Assembly: GCA_003550325.1 (NCBI GenBank)
Contig: QKWP01000133.1
Span: 127,851 to 191,850, forward strand
Length of the DNA stretch: 64,000 nt
Direction: 5' to 3'
Source: Gigaspora rosea
Taxonomy: Eukaryota; Glomeromycota; Glomeromycetes; Diversisporales; Gigasporaceae
Below the pieces are notes generated by a model. It did not search any database. It saw only the letters and a program-made list of their open reading frames with translations, and had not been told where the DNA came from. The position numbers were made by a program, and so were the translations under genes. How positions within the stretch are numbered: position 1 is the first letter of the stretch; every line of letters begins with the position of its first letter. Positions 1-10,552 of the stretch are shown piece by piece.

Positions 1-146
1 TATCAAACAATCAATCCTTTACATTGTTTAATTAATCACCTATATTAATCACATATTGGCCTGCTAACTGTTAATCAAAATTAATGATTGTATTAAACCA
101 CCCATACCTTATGCTCTCAAGTAAAAGAGAAGAGTGATATACATAA
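1..146 (+). repeat. 5' LTR of retroelement, left fragment
   Basis: This stretch matches 16758-16907 inside the 3' LTR at 15232-17150 almost base for base (shared blocks such as TATCAAACAATCAATC and GAGAAGAGTGATATAC). The match stops abruptly at base 146 and resumes at 10934, so the 5' LTR is split by the insertion 147-10933. By offset, roughly 1.5 kb of this LTR lies upstream of the window. Confidence 0.8.
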
Positions 147-489
147 CACAGGTCAAAATCCAATATATCAGGTACCTATCAGGTACCATATTACTATAAT
201 TGAAAAATATATAAAATACTACATATCGGTGAACTTTCATACATATATCGTATAGTTTGTATATATCGGGTACCCGATGTGTATATGTAATAAAAATAAT
301 TTTAAATCTACATAAATTATAATTCTAAATCATTGTTTACAATTCATATATTCTATATATTCAAAAAATTTTATCTTTTACGATATAAAAAATTAATTTT
401 TACTACTTAAAATTTTTTAATTTGAAATATTTCGGGTACCCAATAAATACAGTATTAACTAGCGATAGATAACGGATTGCATCTATAGT

Positions 490-578
490 GCATATATGCA
501 ATGATGGGAATAAAAGTAAATTTCCAGTTATTTTCATAGTAAGGCCAGAATTTTTATTCCCACCATATTGCATATATA
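490..578. repeat. short inverted repeat (about 90 bp)
   Basis: GCATATATGCAATGATGGGA at 490 is complementary to the block ending at 578 (TCCCACCATATTGCATATAT in plus-strand view). It is a small hairpin of the kind formed by a tiny TIR element. No coding sequence. Confidence 0.5.
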
Positions 579-599
579 CGCAGTAAACAATAAATAAAT

Positions 600-790
600 A
601 AATAAAGCAAACACGTTTTTTTTATTAACTTTTTTTAACAATTTTTTTTTCTTTTATCGTTTTTTTTATTTTTTATTTTTTTTTATTTTTTTTCAATTAA
701 TTTTTTTTATTTTTTTAATGTATTTATTTTTAATTTTTTTTATTTGTTTTTTCAATTTTTTTTATTTTTTTTAAAAATTATTCTTAAATT
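600..790. other. T-homopolymer-rich low-complexity tract
   Basis: Runs of T broken by single A or short AT. No ORF or recognisable signal. Similar tracts lie at 2870-3145, 3920-4306 and 9083-9640. Confidence 0.8.
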
Positions 791-819
791 TCTATTAGAA
801 TAAATATATACAACACACC

Positions 820-1153
820 CTGTGATATGCTAATTCATTGCACACAATATGTAAACATAGTTTGTAGATCTGTGTAATAAATGTTTTATATAACAAAAAT
901 TTAAATTAATATAAGCTTAGGGTAAGGGTAAGGGTTAGCATTAGAAGTTAGAGTAGATGATAGTATATACCAAAATGTTGCAAGAAATTTTTTTGTTAAA
1001 GCGTGAAAGGTGGTTAAGTAGATGAAATTTTTTGATATTACAAATTTTAGAAAAATATCAATACTTTGTTATACAAAGAAAATTTGCACGTTACACATGA
1101 TCTTCAAATTTAATTGGTAGATCGTTGGGGTGCATTATACAAGCACATCACAG
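820..1153. mobile_element. MITE, family A, copy 1
   Basis: Left end CTGTGATATGC pairs with right end GCACATCACAG. The interior shares long blocks with 58678-59870 (for example TTTTTTTGTTAAAGCGTGAA and ATTTAATTGGTAGATC) and with 1814-2152. It contains telomere-like TTAGGGTAAGGG runs that belong to the repeat and not to a telomere. No ORF. Confidence 0.65.
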
Positions 1154-1394
1154 CATGAACAGATACAGGATGTAGGAGAGATTTTCTGGGTCACGTGAAA
1201 ATCCGGCCTCCGATCACCCCTGATTAAGATCGAGGCAAGTCCCCTTCCCAGTTACACAAATCATATATATACAACCCTTTTTTTTTGTTTACACATTTTG
1301 TAATTTTTTTTGTGCTATCCTTTACTTCAAGACTTGTGCCTCTTTTCGTCGCTAGAGTCGTCATTTACTGGTACCTTTTTTCATCACTGCCGTC

Positions 1395-1522
1395 GTTGTC
1401 GCCTCTTTTCGTCATTCATGTTGCCTCTTTTCGTCGCTCGTGCTGCCTCTTTTCATCGCTCGTCCACCTCTTTTCATCGCTCGTGCCACCTCTTTTTATC
1501 GTTCGTGCGCCTCTTTTGTATA
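1395..1522. repeat. about 22-bp minisatellite in foldback arm
   Basis: Four to five imperfect copies of CCTCTTTTCGTCGCTCGTGC-like units. The inverted counterpart lies at about 3555-3680 in the other arm. Because the period is not a multiple of three it opens short overlapping ORFs without coding meaning. Confidence 0.7.
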
Positions 1523-1813
1523 CTTCTTTGGCCCTAGTGTTAATTCAGAAATCAGAGCTTAAAAAAAAAGAAAGGTTAGTTCAAGTTAAAGAAAAAAAAA
1601 AGAAAGAATAAATGAAAACACTTGTCTTTGAACTCGGCTTCCGTTAATCCGTACTGATTTATTTCTATATTTGTTAGGCTAGATCGCAGGATTAGTGTAA
1701 GAGGTACTTGCGTGATTTAGGGTTAGGGTTAAAATTAGTGTAGTATTAGATAGTATAGAATGTTTATGTAAATAATAATAAAATAATTTAAAATAAAACA
1801 ATGGGAATATTAT

Positions 1814-2152
1814 TATAGTACTATAGCACTATAGTGCTACCCTATATGTAATAAACAAAATTGGTATAACAAGTAAATCAAAACAACCTTTAACAAAACA
1901 AAATAAATTTCTTTAATATTATGGTAAGGGTAAAGATAATAAGTTAGGGTTAAATAGTGTTTATAGTAAAATTTTGCAAGGAATTTTTTTTATTAGAGCC
2001 CAAAAGATAGTTTTTTAGACCAAATTTAAAGATATTATTAATTTTTTAAAAATTTCTTTATTTTTGTTACACAAACCTGATCTACAAGTTACACCTGAAC
2101 TTAAATTTTAATTGGTTAAAATGCTCTAGCACTACAGTGCTATAGCACTATA
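1814..2152. mobile_element. MITE, family A relative, inside the foldback arm
   Basis: Ends are TATAGTACTATAGCACTATA and, inverted, TATAGTGCTATAGCACTGTA. The interior resembles 905-1130 (TAAAATTTTGCAAGGAATTT, and the ATTTTAATTGGTTAAAAT end). It is absent from the equivalent place in the right arm of the foldback, so it inserted after the inverted duplication formed. Confidence 0.6.
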
Positions 2153-2523
2153 AATTATAACCCTAAAACAATAAATAAAAATAGAGTTTACCGTATAAAA
2201 ATTCAAGAAAAACTGCTGAAAAGAGCTTCCGAAGTGTTTTTTTATTCGATTGTAAATAGGGCTTTTTTAACTGCTTCGCTATTTATAAAAAGCCGTTAGG
2301 TCATTTCTTGTTAAAATTCTAGTAATATGTCTTCGAGAAATTATAGCACGTTAGTACAGTATTACTTTATGTTAATTAATGCAGCCAACATACTGTTCTA
2401 TGTTATACGTATGTACGTACAAAAAAAATAATTTAAGATAAATAATTAAATAAAAATAGATTAAATTAAATAAATAATTTAAAAAAAATTAAAGTTGAAA
2501 CGAATTTAAAAAAACTACTGTAG

Positions 2524-2825
2524 ATTCCTGAAAATAAGCTACTCCGAAAATAAGCTACCCCTGATTTTTTTTCAAAAATTAAAAAAAACGTGTTGACAGT
2601 TGCTATATATAAACTTTTTTTTACTAGATAAACTTTAAAAGTTCGATTAAGTAAAGTTGTTCAGCGCATCAAAATACACCTACAGTAAAAATTTGGTGTC
2701 AGTTGGACAACTTTTTATTAGTACGTCTTTCAATTTTTTCAAAACCGTCTATACACTAAAAATAAGCTACCCCTGATTTTTTGCGGTCAAAATTGTGCAA
2801 AAATAGGTAGCTTATTTTCGGGAAT
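2524..2825. mobile_element. MITE with AAAATAAGCTACC termini
   Basis: Left end ATTCCTGAAAATAAGCTAC, right end (inverted) ATTCCCGAAAATAAGCTACC; the GAAAATAAGCTACC core occurs twice at the left. Pieces of the same family recur at 22495-22575, 22976-22997 and 23495-23630. No coding capacity. Confidence 0.6.
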
Positions 2826-3919
2826 ATATGGTAAATAATAAAATAATAAATAATAAAATAGTTTAAGAATTATAAGGTTTCGGTCTTTCCTTCGCGGCTA
2901 CTTAAAATTAAAAAAAAATAAAAAAATTAAATAGAAAAAAAAATTAAAACGAATAAAAAAAAAAATAAAAAAAAAATTAAAAAGAAAAAAAATTAAAACG
3001 AATTAAAATAAATTTTTTTATAACTTATATATTTTTAATTCATCTTATTTTTTTTTAAATTATTTTATTTTTTTTTTATAATTCGTTTATTTGTTTATTT
3101 TATTTTATTTAATTATTTATTTTAAATTATTTTTTTTTTATTATTAATATATACGTACAGCGAAGTAGTTAAAAAAAAAGCCCTCTTTAAAATCAAATAA
3201 AAAAACACTTCAGATGCTCTTTTCAATAACTTTTATGTGGTAAGCTTTATTTTTTATTTATTTTAAATTATTTATTTATTTTAAATTATTTTCCTTATAT
3301 TTTATAATTATTTTCCTTATATTTCCATAAACCTTTCTATACTATCTAATACTACACTAATCCTACCCTAACCCTAACACGCAAGTACCTCTTACACTAA
3401 TCCTGCATTTAACCTAACAAATATGGAAATAAATCAGTACGGATTAATGGAAGCCGAGTTCAAAAACAAGTATTTTTTTTTATTCTTTCTTTTTTTTTTT
3501 CTCAACTTAAACTAACCTTTCTTTTTTTTTGTAGATTCTAATTTCAGAATTAACATAGGGCCAAAGAAGTATACGAAAAGAGGCAGCACGAGCGACAAAA
3601 AGAGGTGGTATGAGCAACGAAAAGAGGCAGCACGAGCGACAAAAAGAATCGACAACGATACCAGCGACGAAAAGAGGCACCAGTAAACGACGACTTTAGC
3701 GATGAAAAGAGTCACAAGTCTTGAAGTAAAAAGGACAGCACAAAAAAATACAAGATGTGTAAATAAAAAAAAGGAAAAAAAGGGGTTGTATACCTGTGTA
3801 ACTGGGGAGGGTATTTGCCCCGATCTTAATCGGGGGTGATCGGAGGCCAGGTTTTCACGTGACCCAGAAAATCTCACCTACATCCTGTATCTGTCCACAG
3901 CATGCGATGCCTAATGAAG

Positions 3920-4306
3920 TTCTTTCTATTATTGTTTTTTCTTTATTTTTATTTTAATTTTTTTTTTATTTTTTATTTTAAAAAATTTTTTTTATTTAAT
4001 TTGATTTATTTGTTTTTTTTTTTATTTTAAATTTTTTTTAATTGTTTCGCTTTTTTTATTTTTTTATTTTTTTTAATAATTTTAATTTTATTTATTTAAC
4101 TTTTTTAATTTTTTTTTTTATTTAAATTTTTTTTTATTTTTTTAAACATCTCTTTAATTTTTTTTATTTTAATTTTTTCTTTATTTTTTTTTTATTTTAC
4201 ATTTAAATTCTTTTTTATTTAAAAATTTTTTTTAAATCTTCTATTATCGTTTTTTTTTATTTTTATTTTAATTTTTTTTTATTTTTTATTTTAAAAATTT
4301 TTTTAT
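3920..4306. repeat. poly-T tract, direct repeat with 9083-9640
   Basis: The order of odd bases among the T runs (ATTGTTTCGC, TTTTATTTATTTAAC, AAACATC) is repeated at 9083-9300. The tract therefore existed as one unit or a tandem before the elements at 4311-9078 inserted. It also carries a paralogous empty site, TTTATTTAATTTGATTT near 3988. Confidence 0.6.
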
Positions 4307-4704
4307 TTAATTCATGATCCGTATACCAATCAGTGGCTGCATATATTACCATATATAGGGATCCATCAAAGCCAGGTGCCAATCATGTGATCCAGCACTC
4401 GCCGGCCAACCTAATTTACGGGCTGACCTAATTTACGAGCGTCCAGAAACATCGTGATTAAGTGATAGCTGAATAAGAAATCATCATCTCGAAACTCTAA
4501 GAAACCTATCAGACCCAAGGTAAAGACACAAAATTTTTTTTATTTTTTTATTAGAGATTCTGCTAACAACTGTTTTTTTATATTATTATGATAGTACGAT
4601 CAATATTTTTGATACACAAAACATTGCAACAAAAAAAAAGAATACTTATAACCAATTTTATAGTAATTCTTAAGTCTTTATTGAATCTCCTTTGAGCACA
4701 ACAT

Positions 4705-4870
4705 CTACTGTTGCAAACTGCCTTTTCCAATCCCACAATAACCAACACGATGCATTCCATCATCATATCCCATAATTGCAGATTTCATATAATATTTGAA
4801 AGCCTCTTAATTCAGTTTGGCACCAATTCCACAATGATAACAATCACCAACATCGAATATTTCTCTAACA
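4705..4870 (-). pseudogene. Sel1-like repeat fragment inside the MULE
   Basis: Minus-strand translation gives the signature of Sel1-like repeats: C-Y-H-C-G-I-G-A-K-L-N, a stop, then E-A-F-K-Y-Y-M-K-S-A-I-M-G-Y, followed by D-G-M-H-R-V-G-Y-C-G-I-G. Sel1 repeats are 36-44 residue helical hairpins, hugely expanded in Glomeromycotina, often fused to kinases. One in-frame TAA and the short length show decay. It lies between the transposase gene end (4964) and the left terminus, so it may be a host gene fragment captured by the element (Pack-MULE-like). An older resident gene copy is excluded if the terminal repeats are correctly placed. Confidence 0.65.
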
Positions 4871-5179
4871 TTACGTATTTTTTTTTATTTATTTTATTTT
4901 TTTTTAATTTTGTTTTAAATTTTTTTTTTATTTTAGAACTGGGCCTAAACAAGATTTCAATCTTCAAATAAATTCGGCCTTTTCCGTTTCATCACCCTTT
5001 TCCACAATATTCCAGTACTTGTTGTGTGTTCTTTCCATCAACACATTAACGGTAAGTCTTCTATTTTCTGCAGCTTTATCGATTTCATCTTTTTTAGATT
5101 TAATATCTACTAACTCACGTCTTCATAAATTTCAAATCCGCCCTCATCAAATAATTGTTGAAATTGCCTCCAAGCACTA

Positions 5180-6449
5180 CAGTGCCCGCCGTAAGTATCC
5201 GACCCCCTATAACACAAAGAGAGGCAAGATAAAACTTTATTTTTTTTTTTATTAAAAAATACATGATTCGTTTAGACTACTAATACATTGTGTAATCCCC
5301 ATTGGCTTCAATTAAAGCCTCAACCCGCCTTTCCATACTACGGACTAATTTAGTAGCAAGTTCACAGGTTAATGCATTCCACTCTTTTACCAAACACGAT
5401 TTTAATCCTGCAAGAGTTCTAATTTTTTTTCTTGCTATTTTAATTTTTAACAATCTCCAAACATTTTCAATAGGATTTTGGTCGGGGAAAACAGATGGCC
5501 ATGGAAGAACCTTGACGTTGTTTTCTTCCTTCCAATCCTTTGACAAAGTTGCACAATGCTTCGAGTCGTTGTCTTCTTGCAAAATCCATTTATCCGAATT
5601 GGCCCCAAAAAGAAGCTCAGCAGACGGGAGGAGACCTTGTTCATATATCTTAACCATATATTTGGCATTCAAGTTGTGCTGAAAGTAAATCAGCTTGCCA
5701 AAGCCCGAAGACGAAAAACAACCCCACACGTTGAGCTTCAACGGATGCTTCACGGACCGCCATAATTTACGCCGCCCAGACCACTGCCAGGTTCTTGGAT
5801 GCGGTTGATTCAAACGGAATGTACTTTCATCTGTAAATATTACCTGGTCCCAGTCGAAATCCTGATGATCTTTTGCCCATTTTAGCCGTTTCTCTTTGTG
5901 CTTCTCTGTGAGAAGTGGTTTGGAAAGTTTCGCCATATATTTTGCCCCACCTTCACGTAGACGCTTTTGAATAGTGCGTACACTAATGCTAACATTCCGT
6001 TTTTCCATTTCCTGTTGTATTTCAACAGCAGTTACATTTTCTTTGTCACTTGCAAGCTTAAGGATCTTTGCATCTTGCCGCGGAGTGGTGATCCGATTTC
6101 GACCAGGTTTTTGTTCATCATTTAAATTTTTTGTTTCCCCCCATTTTTTTACCCAATAAAGCGCAGTAGACTTACTACAGCCTACAATCTTTGCTGTAGC
6201 ACCAAGCCCAAGCTTCGGACCTTTGGAATGATAGTGCAAAAAAATGATTTCATATCGCTTATGCAGCGGAAGAGGCATTTTAAAGGTTCAGAATTTGGGC
6301 GGAGAACATTGCTCTGGTAAATGGATAAATTGCCTGCAAATGGTAAGAATGATCAGCGTTTGCATCATTGTTTGTCGTGAGAAAATTTTAAGGTTGTATG
6401 TACAATGCATGTGAAGTTACACCGGGTCGGATACTTACGGCGGGCACTG
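5180..6449 (-). mobile_element. Tc1/mariner element, 1270 bp, apparently intact
   Basis: Perfect 26-bp terminal inverted repeats (5180-5205 and 6424-6449) begin CAGTGCCCGCCGTAAGTATC. TA dinucleotides at 5178-5179 and 6450-6451 are the duplicated target. The element carries one uninterrupted transposase gene on the minus strand. The two perfect termini and open frame indicate a recent insertion, younger than the decayed MULE gene it lands in. Confidence 0.95.
5280..6278 (-). CDS. Tc1/mariner (IS630-type) transposase, DD34E
   Basis: A 332-residue protein, the normal length for Tc1 transposases, that would cut and paste the surrounding element at TA sites. Residues 5-60 form the first helix-turn-helix (C-S-K-S-T-A-L-Y-W-V near 34-43), followed by P-G-R at 58-60 and a second DNA-binding helix set containing R-T-I-Q-K-R-L at 101-107. 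The catalytic triad is visible: D150 in F-T-D-E-S, D236 in L-Q-E-D-N-D-S-K-H, and E271 in D-Q-N-P-I-E-N-V-W, with 34 residues between the last two. The start ATG at 6278 is the first in frame and lies about 150 bp inside the right terminus. No stop or frameshift is present, so activity is possible. Confidence 0.95.
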   Translation of the reverse strand: MPLPLHKRYEIIFLHYHSKGPKLGLGATAKIVGCSKSTALYWVKKWGETKNLNDEQKPGRNRITTPRQDAKILKLASDKENVTAVEIQQEMEKRNVSISVRTIQKRLREGGAKYMAKLSKPLLTEKHKEKRLKWAKDHQDFDWDQVIFTDESTFRLNQPHPRTWQWSGRRKLWRSVKHPLKLNVWGCFSSSGFGKLIYFQHNLNAKYMVKIYEQGLLPSAELLFGANSDKWILQEDNDSKHCATLSKDWKEENNVKVLPWPSVFPDQNPIENVWRLLKIKIARKKIRTLAGLKSCLVKEWNALTCELATKLVRSMERRVEALIEANGDYTMY

Positions 6450-9082
6450 TAATCATTAGCAATTTTTTGGGACCGTGCTTTTGTTCATGGAAGATATGCT
6501 TACAAGGGAGCATATACTTGTGGAAAAAAAGGCAGTAGCACTCAGGTAACATTAAACAGGGCAATTCCTTCTCCTTTTCTACTCTATTATCAGCGGCAAA
6601 AATTTCACTAACTATTAATTTTTGAATTGGAAAAGGGAACTTATGAATTTCTTTGAGAGTATCATCGTCAATGCCAGGGGCCGAGATTTTTTTAACACGA
6701 AATTCAAATGCAATATAATCTGGGTCTGAACATTTTTTCAAGTCAAGCCAATGATCTTATTACATGCGCTAATTAAACCATACTGAGGAGAGAGCGTTCT
6801 CTTAAATCACTATGATATGATTCCAAAGCATTCGTCGATGTTACTTGCAAAAGCAACAGGGAATGTTGGCGGACCCAGAGCGCCCATTAATGAGTATTTT
6901 TCGAATAGTACCTTGTGATATATTTTTTAATAGGAGGAAGAGAATATTTGTTAATTGATTTTTGAACGAACATTTCACACCCGATTTTTGTCCGCTTGTG
7001 CATGGCTTGAATCATCTTGTTCTGAGTTTCCGTATCAAAGATTTTATTCATCCAAGTCCGCATAACGTGTACGGTGCAGAAAATAACTTCGCATTCCTGT
7101 TCACCTTTCTGAAGACCTGGGAAAGCTACCATAACGCTTCTAGCTTCTGCACTACTTTGGTCTAATAGAAAGAAAGGGGTTTCCATGGGCTACAAAATCG
7201 CCGCATTATCGTCAATGCCTCTGTAATTGTATCGCTATCTTCGTTACTAGCAAAAAAATGACAGCTGACATTCCAATGACCGTAGCCATCCCGAATATAT
7301 AAAGTGAACAAACGCCAGTTATATTTATTTGTTTTGTGCGTAGAATCCATTAAAGTTAACCATCCATACTTCTGAAGCTTCTCGAGTTGTTTTGGATGTA
7401 CAAAAACAAGACCAGAGTAGATTGTTGATGAATTCTATACAATTTAATTCGATAACCCTCTTTTTCTAAGAACGAAGTTGCATCCCGTATATCTTGAGTT
7501 AGATTAGAAACACTAATGAAATAAGTATTTTGAGGACCACGGACTTTATACTTTATATTGGCGACTTCTCTCCATTTCAATTCCTTTACACTCGTGCCAA
7601 GATCCAACTTTTCATTTGCATACTCCTTAACTGCACTAACTATTGCAGGCGCGGGATAATTCTTAATCACTTCCTTTTCTACTAAAACTCGAACAGCTTG
7701 GAATCGTTTTAATTTTTCACTTTCTTTTAACTCATATATATGGTCAAGGGAGCATTGAAAACATTCAACGCGTACTTTCTGTGTGGTAACAAACCATGTT
7801 ACTTTTATTTTTGCAAAACATAAATCTGCCTCTCAAACCTTTGTTTTTCACATTTCTCATTTTGAATATCCTCTTTGCGTGTACTTGATTTAAAGGGTTT
7901 ATTAAAGCAGCATATAAAGGATTTCCAATAATTTCCATTAGTATGATTCTTAGAACTAAATTTCACCCAAATGTTTGTGACTAAAGGCCACCATTCTAAT
8001 CAAATTCGTTTATCAGCACTTCGAACCGCTGTTGAACATTAAAAAGTAATGCACGTCTTTGGTTAGGTGTAAAACTTGTGGTTGAATATGTTGCGAAGGC
8101 ATCCAGTAAAGTAGTTGGTTTAAAAAATAATCGTATACTGGATGTTTGCTGTAAGAGGTCTTGGAAAGAATTTTCTTTACTAGAAGTATCCATTACTAGT
8201 ACTTGAGAGCACTTTAAAAAAAAGCGCATTAAGTACACCATTCGCATTTAAAAAAAAAAAAAAAAAGCATTAAAATGACAAAATATAATACATTTTTCGT
8301 AGGGGTTTTTTTTTCGTTACTATATAATTTTTTTTTGTCAGCAGTGCTTTGTAGAGTACTAACAAATTTCTTCACGTGAAGTATTTTTATAAGTATTGTT
8401 TAAATTTTAAAGTTTACGCCACTATAAACAAAGAAAATACCTTATATATAAAATTTACTCCAGATTTTGGTCTTAATTTGATTGGTCGTCGTATCATATA
8501 TAATAGCTCCAATTTCTGGATGGTTAGGTCAACGATTGCTAGATCACATGATTGGCACTTGGCTTTAACGGTTCCGCATATATAGTAAAATTAGGAAAAA
8601 TCAATTATTGTTTATCAAATTTCTGAAATCTGGTGTTACCAGAGCAATAGCGAATTTTTTACTAAGCTAACCTTTCTTCTCTACTAGACGAAAGTTGTAG
8701 AGCACATTTGTGCAATTCTAATGGTGATAAAATCATTAAAATCAGCCTAGTATATCACAAGATATTGTTAAAAAACTTTTTGTGACCATATAGAGTTTCT
8801 ATGTAAACAATATTTTTGTTTACATAGAAACTCTATATGGTCACAAAACGTTTTTTAATGATATGTTGTAATCTGCTAGGCCGATTTTAATCATTTTGCC
8901 ACTATTAGAATCGCAAGAATGTGCTCTACAGCTTTCGTCTAGTGGAGAAGAAAGGTTAGCTTAGTAAAAAAATTCGCTATTGCTCTGGTAATGCCAGATT
9001 CCAGAAATATGATAAACAATAATTGATTTTCTCCATATATTACTATAGATTTTCACTGTTTGGTATATTGATCACGAATTAA

Positions 9083-9640
9083 TTCGATTTTTTTGTTTTT
9101 TTTTATTTTTATTTTAAATTTTTTTTTAATTGTTTTGCTTTTTTTTTATTTTTTTATTTTTTTAATGATTTTAATTTTATTTATTTAACTTTTTTAATCT
9201 TTTTTTTTATTTAATTTTTTTTATTTTTTTAAACGTTTTAATTTTTTTTATTTTAATTTTTTCTTTATTTTTTTTTATTTTACGTTTAAATTTTTTTTAA
9301 TTTAAAATTTTTTTTAAATTGCTTTATTTATTTTCTTTTTTTTAATTTTAATTTTTTTTATTTAATATTAATTTTTTTAATATTTTTAAATTTTTTTAAA
9401 TTTTTTTTATTTTTAATTTTTTTTTATTTTTTTGTTTATTTTATTTTTATTTTTAAATTATATTATTTAAATATTTATTTTTAACTTTTTTTTTATTTAA
9501 TTTTTTTTTATCTTTTTTAAACTTTTACGTTTTTTTATTTTTATTAATAATTTAATTTATTTTAAATATTTTTTTTTTATTTATTAATTAATTTATTTAA
9601 ATTTATTTTTATCATTTTTCATTATTTAAATTTCCTCTAT
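9083..9640. repeat. poly-T tract, direct repeat with 3920-4306
   Basis: T-rich low-complexity DNA repeating the irregular pattern of 4010-4215. It continues with TTTAAATT-type runs. No ORF. Confidence 0.6.
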
Positions 9641-9689
9641 TACACAAATCAGAATATATAAGTATCCTTTTTTTCTTTTTTTTTGTTAT

Positions 9690-10530
9690 TCTATTTTAAT
9701 TTTTTCAGTACAGTACTAACTGCTAATAAGTTTTTTTTTAGAAAATAACTGTCGTCCATTTTGGAGCAACCTTTCTCGTCGTTGGCACCGTAACAACTTC
9801 TTTTGCCGCTATTGTTCGCCACTGTTAGTGTTGTCCATTTCAGTGCGTGTTTTTCAGTTGTTGGTGTCCTTAACGCTTTTTAGTTCGAATACTAACTCAC
9901 GTTTTTCTTTTTTAGGTTTTTGGGTAATGGCTTTGGATTTCGTCGTAGGAGTTGTTAGTTGGTGCTTTGTTATTGGTATTATGTCAACCATTTTAATACA
10001 TTATTCGTTGCTGGAGCCATGTTTTTTCTTGACATATTTTGTTGATGCACTCTAGTTCTAAATAATATTCTTTAGTTTTTCTGTTTTTTAGGTTCTTTGA
10101 TAATTTCGTGATTGCTTAGGTGTTTTGTTGCCGATTTCAATATTGTTTTAGAGTTTTTGCTTCATTTTTTGGGGTGTTTTTGTATGGCTACGTGGTGTCT
10201 TGTCGCCGATTTCGTCATTGCTTTGGGTGCGTTTTAGGGTCTTTTGTGTAAATTTCGCTTTGGGTGCCCTGTCAGTTTTCTTGGATGCTCTCTGTGCGAG
10301 TTCGTAGTTGCCTCAGGTGTTTTGTTGCCAATTTTGATGTTGCTTTGATGCATTTTTGGGTGTCTTGTAGATTTTACCTTGGTTACCTTGTAGTTTTCTT
10401 GGGCGTTTTAGATGTTTTATTACTGATTTGTTGAACTTTTTTTTTTGTTATATTATTACTAGTGTTTCATTAGTTATTTGCTATAGAATTGTAGATTATA
10501 GATATTAAATTCCAGATTGTAACCGATTTG
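9690..10530. repeat. GC-richer end module of the 10.8 kb element
   Basis: Short imperfect subrepeats of the type GGTGTTTTGTTGCCGATTTC and TTGGGTGCCTTGTAG run through this block. Its reverse complement occurs twice downstream, at 62093-62935 and 63038-63860. Small ORFs (9828-10055 and others) are low-complexity Phe/Val/Leu strings without a recognisable domain. The function is unknown; it is a conserved part of the element end. Confidence 0.6.
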
Positions 10531-10552
10531 TTAGAGAATTGTTTATAATAAA

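Larger units (their letters stand above)
1159..3894. mobile_element. 2.7 kb foldback element with long inverted arms
   Basis: The left arm (1159-1813 plus 2153-2290) is the reverse complement of the right arm (about 3155-3894) with only small differences. Matching landmarks include ACAGATACAGGATGTAGG at the tips, GATTTTCTGGGTCACGTGAA, GAGGTACTTGCGTG and GAAGTGTTTTTTTATT near the centre. Two smaller elements interrupt it, one in the left arm (1814-2152) and one in the loop (2524-2825). ORFs seen in the arms (for instance 1285-1611) are leucine/serine/phenylalanine-rich by-products of a minisatellite and are not supported as genes. Confidence 0.75.
4964..8247 (-). pseudogene. MULE transposase, frameshifted and split by Tc1/mariner insertion
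   Basis: Reading from 8247 downward, the pieces are: an N-terminal part (7996-8247 and the region to 7680); a zinc-binding-like segment with W-F-V-T-T-Q and V-E-C-F-Q-C-S; an N-terminal domain (7356-7700); the MULE DDE domain starting at M-D-S-T-H-K-T-N near 7350 and continuing L-L-D-Q-S-S-A-E-A-R-S and C-T-V-H-V-M-R-T-W (6887-7186); a region containing N-A-L-E-S-Y-H; and a SWIM finger (C-Y-C then P-C-K-H) near 6490-6540. The coding sequence resumes beyond the Tc1 element at 5177 with W-R-Q-F-Q-Q-L-F-D-E-G-G-F-E-I-Y-E-D and ends at TGA 4964-4966. At least five frameshifts or stops are present, so it is dead. Confidence 0.85.
4359..8576 (-). mobile_element. Mutator-like element (MULE) with 9-bp target duplication
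   Basis: The exact 9-mer CATATATAG flanks the element (4350-4358 and 8577-8585). The terminal inverted repeats share AGTGCCAATCATGTGATC-type sequence (left about 4359-4410, right about 8525-8576, roughly one mismatch in eight). Inside are a decayed MULE transposase on the minus strand, a Tc1/mariner element within that gene, and a Sel1-repeat remnant between the gene and the left terminus. Nine-base duplications are the hallmark of Mutator-like elements. Confidence 0.8.
4311..9078. mobile_element. TTAA-flanked hairpin MITE, split by a MULE
   Basis: TTAA at 4307-4310 and 9079-9082 flank inverted ends TTCATGATCCGTATACCAAT and TTCGTGATCAATATACCAAA. The right arm continues into a long hairpin (8586-9047, centred near 8815 on TAAACAATATTTTTGTTTA). 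Removing the MULE and one duplicated 9-mer (4359-8585) restores an element of about 540 bp. A TTAA duplication is typical of piggyBac-type elements, so this is probably a piggyBac-type MITE; no transposase is encoded. Confidence 0.7.

Noticed and set aside
900..950. TTAGGG-like runs here and at 1720, 3365, 43200, 54370-54820 and 58190, suggesting a telomere
   Set aside because: Short, degenerate and embedded in MITE or palindrome repeats; no continuous telomeric array.
1285..1611. 108-residue ORF and the overlapping 75-residue ORF, plus the mirrored ORF 3512-3877
   Set aside because: They read through a 22-bp minisatellite in two frames of a foldback arm and reappear on the opposite strand in the other arm; composition is repeat-driven.
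5302..6159. Plus-strand and other-frame ORFs across the Tc1 transposase
   Set aside because: Shadows of the 5280-6278 transposase gene.
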